DNA of 64,000 nucleotides from an uncultured Croceitalea sp. (lineage in GTDB: Bacteria > Bacteroidota > Bacteroidia > Flavobacteriales > Flavobacteriaceae): positions 434,001 through 498,000 of the forward strand of contig CANNDD010000002.1 of assembly GCA_947503285.1 (NCBI GenBank), written 5' to 3'. The translations under genes were made by a program, and so were the position numbers. Of this stretch, positions 51,148 through 60,252 are shown piece after piece. The notes beneath the pieces were generated by a model that did no database searches, was not told the DNA's origin, and saw nothing but the letters and a program-made list of their open reading frames with translations. Within the stretch, counting starts at the first letter, position 1. Every line of letters begins with the position of its first letter.

Positions 51148-52140
51148 ATGAATAAAATAACAGCGGCGATAACAGCTGTCGGAGCATATGTTCCAGAGTT
51201 TGTACTTACCAATAAACTGTTGGAAACCATGGTCGATACCAATGACGAATGGATAACAACGAGAACAGGAATCAAAGAAAGGCGAATCTTAAAAAAGGAA
51301 GGGGAAGGAACCTCATACCTGGCCATAGAAGCGGCTAAAGACCTTATTGGGAAAAAGGGTTTGGACGTAACGGAAATCGACTTGGTTTTGGTGGCCACGG
51401 CGACCCCAGATATGTTGGTCGCTTCAACGGCGGCATATGTCGCGAGTGAGATTGGTGCCGTCAATGCATTTTCCTACGATTTATCCGCAGCCTGTTCCAG
51501 TTTTTTATACGGTATGTCGACAGCCTCTAGTTATATCGAGTCGGGTCGTTACAAAAAGGTACTTTTAATAGGGGCGGATAAGATGTCCTCAATTATTGAC
51601 TATACCGACAGAACGACATGCATCATTTTTGGTGACGGTGCAGGTGCGGTGTTGTTCGAACCAAATGCCGAGGGCCTAGGCTTACAAGATGAGTATTTAC
51701 GGTCTGACGGCGTCGGGCGTAACTTCTTGAAAATGGATGCCGGAGGGTCAATTTTACCAGCTTCGGAAGAAACCGTTAAAAACGGACAACATTACGTTTT
51801 TCAGGATGGAAAATCGGTATTCAAGTTCGCCGTTTCAAATATGGCCGATGTGTCCGCTAAAATAATGGAGCGCAATAAGCTCACGCATGATGATGTGCAA
51901 TGGTTGGTGCCCCACCAGGCCAACAAACGAATTATAGATGCCACGGCAAGAAGAATGGGTGTTGAAGACACTAAAGTGATGATGAACATTCATCGTTATG
52001 GCAATACGACATCCGCTACATTGCCTTTATTGCTTTTTGATTATGAAGCACAATTAAAAAAAGGGGATAACCTGGTTTTTGCCGCTTTCGGTGGAGGATT
52101 CACGTGGGGATCCATATATTTAACATGGGCGTACGACTAA
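51148..52140 (+). CDS. fabH: 3-oxoacyl-ACP synthase III (KAS III)
   Basis: Starts fatty-acid synthesis by condensing acetyl-CoA (or branched acyl-CoA) with malonyl-ACP. A 330-aa thiolase-fold enzyme. The catalytic triad is visible: C116 in LSAACSSF, H in VPHQANKRI, and N in [10 protein letters not shown]; the acyl-CoA-binding motif TGIKERR is present near the start. First gene of fabH-accB-accC, 26 bases before accB, so likely one transcript supplying malonyl-CoA and its consumer. Confidence 0.96.
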   Translation: MNKITAAITAVGAYVPEFVLTNKLLETMVDTNDEWITTRTGIKERRILKKEGEGTSYLAIEAAKDLIGKKGLDVTEIDLVLVATATPDMLVASTAAYVASEIGAVNAFSYDLSAACSSFLYGMSTASSYIESGRYKKVLLIGADKMSSIIDYTDRTTCIIFGDGAGAVLFEPNAEGLGLQDEYLRSDGVGRNFLKMDAGGSILPASEETVKNGQHYVFQDGKSVFKFAVSNMADVSAKIMERNKLTHDDVQWLVPHQANKRIIDATARRMGVEDTKVMMNIHRYGNTTSATLPLLLFDYEAQLKKGDNLVFAAFGGGFTWGSIYLTWAYD

Positions 52141-52165
52141 TAAAGAACTAACTAAATCGAATTCA

Positions 52166-52651
52166 ATGGATATTAAAGAAATTCAAAGCTTGATAAAATT
52201 TGTCGCCAAATCTGGCGCAAGTGAGGTAAAGTTGGAAATGGAAGATATTAAGATCACCATTAGAACTGGTGGCCACAGCAATACCCCAGAGACCACGATT
52301 GTTCAACAGATACCGGTAGCACAGGCCCCAATGGCCCCGGCCGCTCCCGTAGCTGCAAGTGGTGAACCTGCGGCCCCGGCCGCCCCTAGCACCGCAGATG
52401 ATGATTCTAAATACATAACGATCAAGTCACCTATCATAGGTACATTCTATAGAAAACCATCGCCCGACAAACCATCTTTTGTTGAGGTGGGGCAAGATAT
52501 CAATAAAGGCGACGTACTATGTGTTATTGAGGCGATGAAGCTCTTTAACGATATTGAATCAGAGGTATCTGGTAAAATCGTCAAGATTTTGGTAGATGAT
52601 TCCTCTCCTGTTGAATTTGACCAACCTTTGTTTTTGGTTGATCCATCCTAA
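52166..52651 (+). CDS. accB: Biotin carboxyl carrier protein of acetyl-CoA carboxylase
   Basis: A 161-aa carrier of biotin. An N-terminal dimerisation region ([20 protein letters not shown]) is followed by a Pro/Ala-rich flexible linker (about 50-82) and the biotinyl domain. The biotin-accepting lysine is K125 in [10 protein letters not shown]. It carries carboxybiotin from AccC to the carboxyltransferase in malonyl-CoA synthesis. Placed between fabH and accC, as in many Bacteroidota. Confidence 0.96.
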   Translation: MDIKEIQSLIKFVAKSGASEVKLEMEDIKITIRTGGHSNTPETTIVQQIPVAQAPMAPAAPVAASGEPAAPAAPSTADDDSKYITIKSPIIGTFYRKPSPDKPSFVEVGQDINKGDVLCVIEAMKLFNDIESEVSGKIVKILVDDSSPVEFDQPLFLVDPS

Positions 52652-52736
52652 TCAAATTTCAATAATTCGAATCCCAAATTCCGTTAAAAGCGACTAGAAT
52701 TTGACGGTGGTATTTTGAATTTTAAATCGAGGTCTT

Positions 52737-54092
52737 ATGTTCAAAAAAATATTGATTGCAAATAGGGGGGAAATTGCGCTTCGCGTCATACGCACCTGTA
52801 AAGAGATGGGCATTAAAACGGTAGCGGTATATTCGAAGGCCGATGAAGAAAGCCTACATGTGCGCTTTGCTGACGAGGCAGTATGTATAGGCCCTGCACC
52901 AAGTAGTGAATCGTACTTAAAGATACCGAATATCATTGCCGCTGCTGAAATCACCAATGCAGATGCCATCCACCCCGGTTATGGCTTTTTATCAGAAAAT
53001 TCAAAATTTTCAAAGATTTGTGCCGAACACCAAATTAAGTTCATCGGTGCCTCAGGTGACCAAATCGATAAAATGGGTGATAAGGCTACCGCCAAAGAAA
53101 CCATGAAGAAAGCAGGTGTACCTTGTGTACCTGGGTCTGATGGCTTATTGAAAGATGTCGCCGACGCGAAAAAAACCGCGAAGAAAATGGGGTATCCCGT
53201 TATGATCAAAGCGACTGCCGGTGGTGGCGGAAAAGGAATGCGTGCAGTCTGGAGTGAAGAAGAGATGGAAGAATTGTATGACAGTGCAGTCAAAGAAGCT
53301 TCTGCAGCCTTTGGTAATGGCGCTATGTACATGGAAAAGTTGATTGAAGAACCCAGGCATATCGAAATACAGATCGTTGGCGATCAATATGGAAAAGCAT
53401 GTCACCTCTCTGAGCGTGATTGTTCGGTACAGCGAAGACATCAGAAGCTTACCGAAGAAACGCCATCCCCATTTATGACCGATAAGTTACGTGACGATAT
53501 GGGTAAAGCGGCTGTAAAAGCGGCTGAATATATTAAGTACGAGGGGGCAGGTACGGTAGAATTTTTGGTCGACAAACACCGAAATTTCTACTTTATGGAA
53601 ATGAACACCCGTATTCAGGTCGAGCACCCAATTACGGAACAGGTTGTTGATTATGACTTGATCCGAGAGCAAATTCTGGTCGCTGGGGGAGTTCCTATTT
53701 CAGGTAAGAACTATGTTCCAAAACTACACTCTATAGAATGTAGGATCAACGCAGAAGATCCTTATAATAATTTTAGGCCCTCACCTGGTAAGATTACAAC
53801 GTTACATACCCCAGGGGGCCACGGTATTCGATTAGATACCCATGTGTACAGCGGTTATGCCATTCCACCGAATTACGATTCGATGATCGCAAAATTGATA
53901 ACAACGGCACAAACCCGTGAAGAGGCCATTAATAAAATGCGACGTGCTTTAGATGAGTTCGTAATTGAGGGTATAAAAACGACAATCCCTTTTCATAGGC
54001 AATTAATGGATCATCCTGATTATTTAGCGGGTAATTATACCACTAAGTTCATGGAAGACTTTGAAATGGATGAAAAATATAAGGACGAATAA
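52737..54092 (+). CDS. accC: Biotin carboxylase subunit of acetyl-CoA carboxylase
   Basis: ATP-grasp enzyme carboxylating biotin on AccB with bicarbonate. The 451-aa length is normal. Motifs: [20 protein letters not shown] at the start, the ATP-binding glycine loop [12 protein letters not shown], the [14 protein letters not shown]-type loop ([14 protein letters not shown] here), and [14 protein letters not shown] in the active site. Followed by a strong terminator. Confidence 0.96.
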   Translation: MFKKILIANRGEIALRVIRTCKEMGIKTVAVYSKADEESLHVRFADEAVCIGPAPSSESYLKIPNIIAAAEITNADAIHPGYGFLSENSKFSKICAEHQIKFIGASGDQIDKMGDKATAKETMKKAGVPCVPGSDGLLKDVADAKKTAKKMGYPVMIKATAGGGGKGMRAVWSEEEMEELYDSAVKEASAAFGNGAMYMEKLIEEPRHIEIQIVGDQYGKACHLSERDCSVQRRHQKLTEETPSPFMTDKLRDDMGKAAVKAAEYIKYEGAGTVEFLVDKHRNFYFMEMNTRIQVEHPITEQVVDYDLIREQILVAGGVPISGKNYVPKLHSIECRINAEDPYNNFRPSPGKITTLHTPGGHGIRLDTHVYSGYAIPPNYDSMIAKLITTAQTREEAINKMRRALDEFVIEGIKTTIPFHRQLMDHPDYLAGNYTTKFMEDFEMDEKYKDE

Positions 54093-54100
54093 CAACTCAA

Positions 54101-54126
54101 AAGCCCCGAATTTATCGGGGTTTTTT
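54101..54126 (+). terminator. Terminator after accC
   Basis: CCCCGA and TCGGGG form the stem around ATTTA, followed by six T residues, nine bases after the accC stop. Ends the fatty-acid operon. Confidence 0.9.
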
Positions 54127-54265
54127 AGTTCCCTATTTTCGGTGGTATCATTTCACTGTTTTCAGGTAGTTGCAACTTTAAAGGATGGTATAGTTTTGAA
54201 AAAGAAATACGGAACACAATTTAATGCCATCAAAAAAGTTATCTAAGCGCAACTAAACACCAACC

Positions 54266-54958
54266 ATGCTTAAAAGGATTGTATCTTTTTTTTCTCTATG
54301 CCTCCTATTGATTTTAAACAGTAGCTGTTTTGATATTCTAGAAGAGATCAACCTCAACAAAGACGGTAGTGGCACAATGGTTTTCACCATTAATATGAGC
54401 AAGAGTAAAACCAAGCTGGCCTCTATGATGTTGCTGGATAGTATCAATGGTTATAAGATACCCTCTGAAGACGATATCGCTTTGGCACTCAATGATGTTG
54501 TTGCCCATTTGAAAAAAGCCAAGGGCATCAGTAATATAGAACAGCGTAAAGATCTAGAAAACTATATTTTTTCGGTGTCCTGTGATTTTGATGCTATAGG
54601 CAGTTTAAATGGTCTTACATCAAAATTGATACAAGATCAAAACAAACGGGAAAACACCAATTTTGAAACATCCAATTTTGCTTACAGCCCCAGCGAGATG
54701 GTTTTTGAAAGAAAGTTCACCTATGATCCCAGTATCAAGAAGTCTTTCGATCATCTAAAAAAGGAAGATAAAAAAGTCTTTCAAGACGCCAGTTTTACGG
54801 CCATTTATCGATTTGAAGACCTAGTAGGCAATACCTCGAATACCGCTGCCAAAATAGCCCCATCAAAGAAGGCTGTAATGCTAAGGGTAGATGCCATGTC
54901 ATTCATCTTTGGACAAAAAACAATTCAAAACAAAATAAAATTGATCAATTCAAAGTAG
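54266..54958 (+). CDS. Lipoprotein of unknown function, first of a three-gene set
   Basis: A 230-aa lipoprotein (IVSFFSLCLLLILNSSC at residues 5-21, lipid on Cys21). The first motif after the anchor, EEINLNKDGSGTMVFTINMS, and the general beta/helix pattern resemble exported Bacteroidota proteins with a LppM-like or VisP-like beta fold, but I cannot assign a family. It precedes the DUF4836-like gene by 2 bases, so expressed together. Likely part of a small envelope complex. Confidence 0.75.
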   Translation: MLKRIVSFFSLCLLLILNSSCFDILEEINLNKDGSGTMVFTINMSKSKTKLASMMLLDSINGYKIPSEDDIALALNDVVAHLKKAKGISNIEQRKDLENYIFSVSCDFDAIGSLNGLTSKLIQDQNKRENTNFETSNFAYSPSEMVFERKFTYDPSIKKSFDHLKKEDKKVFQDASFTAIYRFEDLVGNTSNTAAKIAPSKKAVMLRVDAMSFIFGQKTIQNKIKLINSK

Positions 54959-54960
54959 CC

Positions 54961-56892
54961 ATGAAAAACCTATATACCTTCATTCTAACCCTAGTTCTTG
55001 TTCTTGCCGCCCAGGCACAAGATTTAGCCAACAAAATACCAAGTGATGCCAATGTTGTTGTCACGGTAAAAGGCAAAAATGTTTTGCAACTACTATCGTT
55101 GAAAGAGTTTTCAGAATCTAAGCTGGGACAGCAAATGGTCAAGGAAATCAATCGAGAAACCAAAGGGGAATTGGGGGCCATCGAAGATTTGGGCCTGAAC
55201 CTAAAAGAAAACTTTTATTACTTCCTACAAACTAAAGACGGGGTCTTTTATAATACGTTTATGATTCCGTTCTCAGATACTGACAACATGACGAAACTGT
55301 TTTTGAACGAATGGGACGAGGTGATTACAGACGGGGAGGCCTCTTACGTTCAAAAGAAGTATGACGGAAGTTTGGTGATATGGAACAAGACTACCATGGC
55401 CGTTGTCATCCCTTCTGACCAAAGCAATGACTATTATGATGATTATGGCTATTACGATTATAATGACTACAGTATTCCCCCGGTAGCAGCTGAGGAGACA
55501 TTGGAAGCCGTTGAAGAAGTTGAAGAGACGGTTATTGAGGCTGTGGAAGCAACTGAAACTGTTGAGGAATATGCAGAAGAGGTCGTGATACCTAAACCGA
55601 CAGCATCGGCTTATGATTATGACAATAACAGTGAGTATCAAAAAGATATTGAAAGAAAAAGACTTGAGCGCAGGGCAAAACGTGACGAGCGTCAACAAGC
55701 ACAGAATAAAGGGACCTTAGATTTCGCCAAACAGTTATTAATCGGAAAACCACCTCGCAATATCCTTCAAAATAATTCTTATAAAAAGAGTTTAGGTAAA
55801 GGCGGGGATGAGGCCATGGTATGGATGAATGATTTTTCAAAGTTTTATAAAGAAATGCTTCCAAAGGATCTTTTGGGACCTGCCAATCCATATGAATTTT
55901 TAAATCTTGACGAAATTTATGGTGGAATGACCCTTACGGGTAGACTTAACTTCGAAGAAGACCAAGCGGTTATGGGTATGGAATATACCATGAACGATGC
56001 CCTGGCAAAAGCATACAAACCGATGTACAATGGAAAATTCAACAAGAATTTTTTGAGCTATATCAACGAGGATAGGTTGTTGGGGTATTTGAATGTCAAC
56101 TTAAGCACGCAAGGCATTTTAGAGGCTTACCCCAGTTTAATAGAGACTATGTTCACCGGAAAAAAAGAAGGTGCCGATAGTAAAGCGGAAACGATAGCTG
56201 CCGCAACAACTTCAATTACAAGACTATTTTCGCTCTTGATCGATGAAGAAGGAGCGTCTAAGATCATACGGGGCGATATGCTGTTGCTACTTACCGATTT
56301 ACGGGAAAAAGAAGTCACGTACGTCGATTATGAGTATGATGAAGATTACAATTACAAAAAAATAAAAAAGACAAAAACGGAAACGGTTCCTGATTTTTTG
56401 TTCTTATTTACGTCGGAAGAGGAGAAGATGTTTAAGAATTTCATGAAAATAGGGGTTTCTGAAAAAAAGGTAGACTACCAGAATGGTATCTATTTCATCG
56501 ATGCATCGGGGTCTAACCCTTTTGATATTCATGTAATGTATCATGATAATACCGTTTTTATCGGTAGTTCGCTTGAACATTTATCTCAAATACGTAAGGG
56601 AACCTATCCAGCGAAATTATCGAATCAATTGAAAAAAGATATTCGTAATAATGCGACCAGTTTTTACATCAACGGAAAAAGTATCGTATCAAGAATACCT
56701 TCAGAAGCCTTCCCAAGGGAATTAAGGGATAATATTGACTTTTTGACCAATAATACTGAAGACTTAAAGGTGAATTTTTCAAAGATCAAAGGCAATACCA
56801 TGAGCGGCGAAATGATTTTACAGATTCCGGATGAAGGGCATAAGAATAGCCTGGCCTACTTTTTCAATTTAGTGGACAAGTTGATGGAATAG
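54961..56892 (+). CDS. DUF4836-like exported protein
   Basis: A 643-aa protein with a signal peptide (LVLVLAAQAQDL). It resembles DUF4836 proteins, which are large periplasmic or surface proteins of Bacteroidota of unknown function: IPSDANVVVTVKGKNVLQLL at about 27-46, a very acidic Glu-rich middle section (about 180-215), then beta-rich repeats (YINGKSIVSRIP). Followed by a related gene after 4 bases. Role in the envelope inferred only. Confidence 0.7.
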   Translation: MKNLYTFILTLVLVLAAQAQDLANKIPSDANVVVTVKGKNVLQLLSLKEFSESKLGQQMVKEINRETKGELGAIEDLGLNLKENFYYFLQTKDGVFYNTFMIPFSDTDNMTKLFLNEWDEVITDGEASYVQKKYDGSLVIWNKTTMAVVIPSDQSNDYYDDYGYYDYNDYSIPPVAAEETLEAVEEVEETVIEAVEATETVEEYAEEVVIPKPTASAYDYDNNSEYQKDIERKRLERRAKRDERQQAQNKGTLDFAKQLLIGKPPRNILQNNSYKKSLGKGGDEAMVWMNDFSKFYKEMLPKDLLGPANPYEFLNLDEIYGGMTLTGRLNFEEDQAVMGMEYTMNDALAKAYKPMYNGKFNKNFLSYINEDRLLGYLNVNLSTQGILEAYPSLIETMFTGKKEGADSKAETIAAATTSITRLFSLLIDEEGASKIIRGDMLLLLTDLREKEVTYVDYEYDEDYNYKKIKKTKTETVPDFLFLFTSEEEKMFKNFMKIGVSEKKVDYQNGIYFIDASGSNPFDIHVMYHDNTVFIGSSLEHLSQIRKGTYPAKLSNQLKKDIRNNATSFYINGKSIVSRIPSEAFPRELRDNIDFLTNNTEDLKVNFSKIKGNTMSGEMILQIPDEGHKNSLAYFFNLVDKLME

Positions 56893-56896
56893 CCCC

Positions 56897-58327
56897 ATGA
56901 GGAAATTCGTAAAACTGGTTCTACCGTCGTTCGCTTTATTGGCTTTGGGGTATTACGGCTATACCAGGTACCAAAATAGCAGTTCTTTAAATGGAGTAGT
57001 GCACCAAGACGCTACCTCAGTACTAAAAATAGGTATCCATGATATCAAAGAAACACTGCTATTGGATGCTTTGGGTGCCCCGAGGTATTACTATCAAAAT
57101 TTGGATTTAGGGAATCGTACTGGCGATGATGACGGTAAAAAAGAATCAATAGGCAAGGGTGTTGAATTTATGCCTTACAACCTTTTATTCTTTACAATGC
57201 CAAAAGTAGAGCATACTGTTTTTACGGTTTTCAAAATCTACGATTTTACTGAATTTGAAGCATATGTCCATAACAAAATAACACCCAAACTAGATGCCAA
57301 TGGAATCACCGCCACCCAAGGTTATCAATCAGGGGTCTTCAAAAATGGAAGTATCGCCATAGCATGGAACGATGAAAAACTTGCGGTTGCAGTTACCCCT
57401 AGAATCAAGAATACCGGTATTACCGATGTTTTCAAAGAGTTGCTGGTAGACGATAAAACAATACCAAGTACGGATCACCCTTTACTAAAAACCATCAAGA
57501 ACGAAACGGCACACGCTGTGTATGCGGCTGACGGTGGGGTAGCTACCCTTACGTTTAATGATGGCAATGCATTTTTGAAAGGAAAGGGCAGTGTTGATTT
57601 TCCGTTTTCGAAAGAAGTTACTGTCCCTAGTTATCGAAACACCTCGCTTTCTTTCCATTATGGCTTGAACCTAAGGGCCAACCCGATAAGGGAAGCATTG
57701 CTGGCAAGACGTTTGGGTAACTTAACTTTCTTTGAGAAGTATAATTTGGATGCCTCTGAAATCGCAAAATCGTTAGATGGAAGACTAAGCTTCGCTATTT
57801 CGGGAAGGACAGTTCAAAACGATACTATAATAACATATGAGTATGATGATAATTTTGAGAAAGTAGCGCGAAAGACCGTTCAAAAGAGGAATGTGCCCGC
57901 TGCGTATTTACATTTAGGTGTTCGAGGGCAAAAATTGAAAAGTTATCTTTCTGGAAAAGGTGCCCTTTCTGAAAATGGAATCTTTGAACCCTTTCCTTTA
58001 TATCAGACCACTCTGTTTGAACAAAGTACTAGGGCCGTTTTTAGTACCGTAAACGATACTATCGTACCAAAAGGGAAAACCAGTTCTTATTTTTTCAATC
58101 TACAGGCCGATTTTGAAAAATTACAGAAAGATCTTGATATTTCACATACTCGTGAACTTTTCTCAATATTGACGAATATGCGCATTCAGGCATGGCACGT
58201 TGACGAGCGTGAGATAAAGTTGGAGGGCACCCTTAATGCCGTAGATGATGACATCAATATTTTGTCACAACTATTTTTTGGCTTACAGAACAACGAAATA
58301 ATCGAGCCTAACGAAGCGGAATTATAA
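56897..58327 (+). CDS. Exported protein related to its DUF4836-like neighbour
   Basis: A 476-aa protein with an N-terminal membrane anchor or signal (LVLPSFALLALGYYGYTRY). It has the same general layout as the preceding gene (DATSVLKIGIHDIKETLLLD near the start, internal beta repeats, HLGVRGQKLKSYLSGKG), and I regard them as distant paralogues. No known domain beyond that. The lipoprotein, the DUF4836-like protein and this gene form one operon by spacing (2 and 4 bases). Confidence 0.65.
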   Translation: MRKFVKLVLPSFALLALGYYGYTRYQNSSSLNGVVHQDATSVLKIGIHDIKETLLLDALGAPRYYYQNLDLGNRTGDDDGKKESIGKGVEFMPYNLLFFTMPKVEHTVFTVFKIYDFTEFEAYVHNKITPKLDANGITATQGYQSGVFKNGSIAIAWNDEKLAVAVTPRIKNTGITDVFKELLVDDKTIPSTDHPLLKTIKNETAHAVYAADGGVATLTFNDGNAFLKGKGSVDFPFSKEVTVPSYRNTSLSFHYGLNLRANPIREALLARRLGNLTFFEKYNLDASEIAKSLDGRLSFAISGRTVQNDTIITYEYDDNFEKVARKTVQKRNVPAAYLHLGVRGQKLKSYLSGKGALSENGIFEPFPLYQTTLFEQSTRAVFSTVNDTIVPKGKTSSYFFNLQADFEKLQKDLDISHTRELFSILTNMRIQAWHVDEREIKLEGTLNAVDDDINILSQLFFGLQNNEIIEPNEAEL

Positions 58328-58342
58328 CCTTATTTTAGTGCT

Positions 58343-59455
58343 GTGAAACTTAGTTATTGGGAATACAAGACTTGGCTTTCAAACATCGATTATACCATTG
58401 TTGGTAGCGGTATCGTCGGATTGAACTCGGCACTCTTTTTAAAGGCGCGATTTCCCAACGCAAAAATTCTCATACTAGAAAAAGGGGTATTGCCACAAGG
58501 TGCTAGCACAAAGAACGCGGGCTTCTCTTGTTTCGGAAGCATTTCAGAGGTTTTGATGGATTTAGAGACACATTCTGAAGAGGAAGTCGTTGAATTGGTA
58601 ACAAAACGTTTTAAGGGTATTCAATTGCTTCGAGATACGTTGGGCGATGCCAACATTGGTTTTCAGAAACTGGGGGGGAATGAACTTTTTTTAAAGAAAC
58701 ATAAGGCGCTTTTTGAAAAATGCGCGGCATCTATTTCAAGAACAAACAAGATGCTTATGCCTGTGTTCGGCAAGGCGGTTTTTAAACTAACCCCGAACAC
58801 ATTTGGTTTTGAAGGGAGTAACCAGCAGCTCATAACCCACTCAGAAGAAGGTCAAATCGATACTGGACTAATGATGGATAGTATGCTTACCGCAGTGCGG
58901 AATAGGGGGATTACCATTTTAAATTCGGTTGAGGTTCAAGGGTTTGAAGAGGTGGGCGACAACGTTGCAGTTAAAACAAATCACTTTGAATTCAAGACCA
59001 ACAAGTTGCTGATAGCTACCAATGGGTTCGCGTCAAGACTTTTAAATGAAAAAGTGAAGCCGGCCAGAGCGCAGGTCCTAATTACAAAACCCATTCAGAA
59101 TCTTGCCATAAAAGGGACGTTTCATTTTGATGAGGGATATTATTATTTCAGGAATATAGATGGTCGCATTCTTTTCGGTGGTGGTCGAAACTTAGCTTTT
59201 GAAACGGAAGAAACGGATTCATTTGGGCAAACAAAACGCATCCAAAATGAACTGGAAGAACTATTACAACGAGTCATCCTTCCAAACACCCCGTTCGAAA
59301 TAGAACGGAGGTGGAGCGGGATTATGGGGATTGGCGACCAGAAAAAACCAATCGTGAAACAACTCTCAAACCACGTGTATTGCGGTGTACGCCTCGGTGG
59401 CATGGGCATTGCAATCGGAAGTTCAGTAAGCAAGGAACTGGCTAATTTGGTATAA
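58343..59455 (+). CDS. FAD-dependent oxidoreductase (DAO family)
   Basis: A 370-aa flavoprotein starting at GTG (MKLSYWEYKTWLSNIDYTIV). The dinucleotide-binding motif is VGSGIVGLNSALFLKARF at about 21-38 with the acidic end LILEKG, and substrate and FAD regions include GASTKNAGFSCFGS and GRILFGGGRN near the C-terminal half. D-amino-acid-oxidase-like family, typically acting on amines or amino acids. Follows the exported-protein operon by 15 bases, so possibly co-transcribed. Substrate unknown. Confidence 0.88.
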   Translation: MKLSYWEYKTWLSNIDYTIVGSGIVGLNSALFLKARFPNAKILILEKGVLPQGASTKNAGFSCFGSISEVLMDLETHSEEEVVELVTKRFKGIQLLRDTLGDANIGFQKLGGNELFLKKHKALFEKCAASISRTNKMLMPVFGKAVFKLTPNTFGFEGSNQQLITHSEEGQIDTGLMMDSMLTAVRNRGITILNSVEVQGFEEVGDNVAVKTNHFEFKTNKLLIATNGFASRLLNEKVKPARAQVLITKPIQNLAIKGTFHFDEGYYYFRNIDGRILFGGGRNLAFETEETDSFGQTKRIQNELEELLQRVILPNTPFEIERRWSGIMGIGDQKKPIVKQLSNHVYCGVRLGGMGIAIGSSVSKELANLV

Positions 59456-59535
59456 TCCAATCTTGTCGGGTAGCGTGCAGTAGAGACCTATTTCAATTAA
59501 CCCAAAGAGAATGGGTCAAAAGAATATGACCCTTA

Positions 59536-60201
59536 TCAGACTTTCCGCCCATCCAATAAATTAATGATTCTCGAACCATAAGCAGCATTTTTTTCAGAGT
59601 GGGTCACTTGAATAATGGTGACCCCATCTTCTTCATTAAGCTTCTTGAATAGATGCATGATCTCTTCACTTTGTTGTGAATTAAGATTGCCCGTTGGTTC
59701 ATCGGCCAATATCAATTTTGGGTTGGCAATCAAAGCTCGGGCCACCCCTACCAATTGTTGTTGCCCGCCACTCAGCTGTGCCGGAAACAGGTCCTTCTTA
59801 CCAACGATATTGAACCGATCCAACATATCCGCTACCATGGCCTTGCGCTCAGGGCCTTTGAACTTCTTATAGAGCAAGGGCATCTCAAGGTTTTCTTGAA
59901 CGGTCAATTCATCCAATAAATGATACGATTGAAATACAAAGCCGATATATTCTTTGTATAGGTTGGCCCGGTGTTTTTCTTTCAATGTATGAACCGATTC
60001 ATGAAGAAAGTCATACTCGCCCTCATCAAAGGTATCGAGCATCCCTATAACGTTCAAAAGGGTGGATTTACCAGATCCAGAAGGCCCCATTACCGAAATA
60101 AACTCCCCTTCTTGAACCTCTAGATTAATGTCTTTTAAAAGAAAAATACGTTGACCACCCGAGTTGACCCATTTGAAAATATTCTTTAATTGTAATAGCA
60201 T
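59536..60201 (-). CDS. ABC transporter ATP-binding protein (LolD/MacB type)
   Basis: A 221-aa ATPase: Walker [10 protein letters not shown] (about 40-48), signature LSGGQQQ, Walker [13 protein letters not shown], and the H-loop in QVTHSEK. This is the MacB/LolD subfamily that powers export or lipoprotein release by mechanotransmission rather than classical transport. Last gene of the operon after two FtsX-type permeases. Substrate unknown. Confidence 0.93.
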   Translation of the reverse strand: MLLQLKNIFKWVNSGGQRIFLLKDINLEVQEGEFISVMGPSGSGKSTLLNVIGMLDTFDEGEYDFLHESVHTLKEKHRANLYKEYIGFVFQSYHLLDELTVQENLEMPLLYKKFKGPERKAMVADMLDRFNIVGKKDLFPAQLSGGQQQLVGVARALIANPKLILADEPTGNLNSQQSEEIMHLFKKLNEEDGVTIIQVTHSEKNAAYGSRIINLLDGRKV

Positions 60202-60252
60202 AAGTATCCGCTTTAAATTTTAGTAATAATAGGTTTCTTTTTTGTGTTTTTA

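Noticed and set aside
55273-55698. Long minus-strand frame opposite the DUF4836-like gene
   Set aside because: It is opposite the Glu/Tyr-rich coding region of a gene with a signal peptide and operon context; its residue composition (runs of Ile and Val) is what a reverse complement of Asp/Tyr codons gives.
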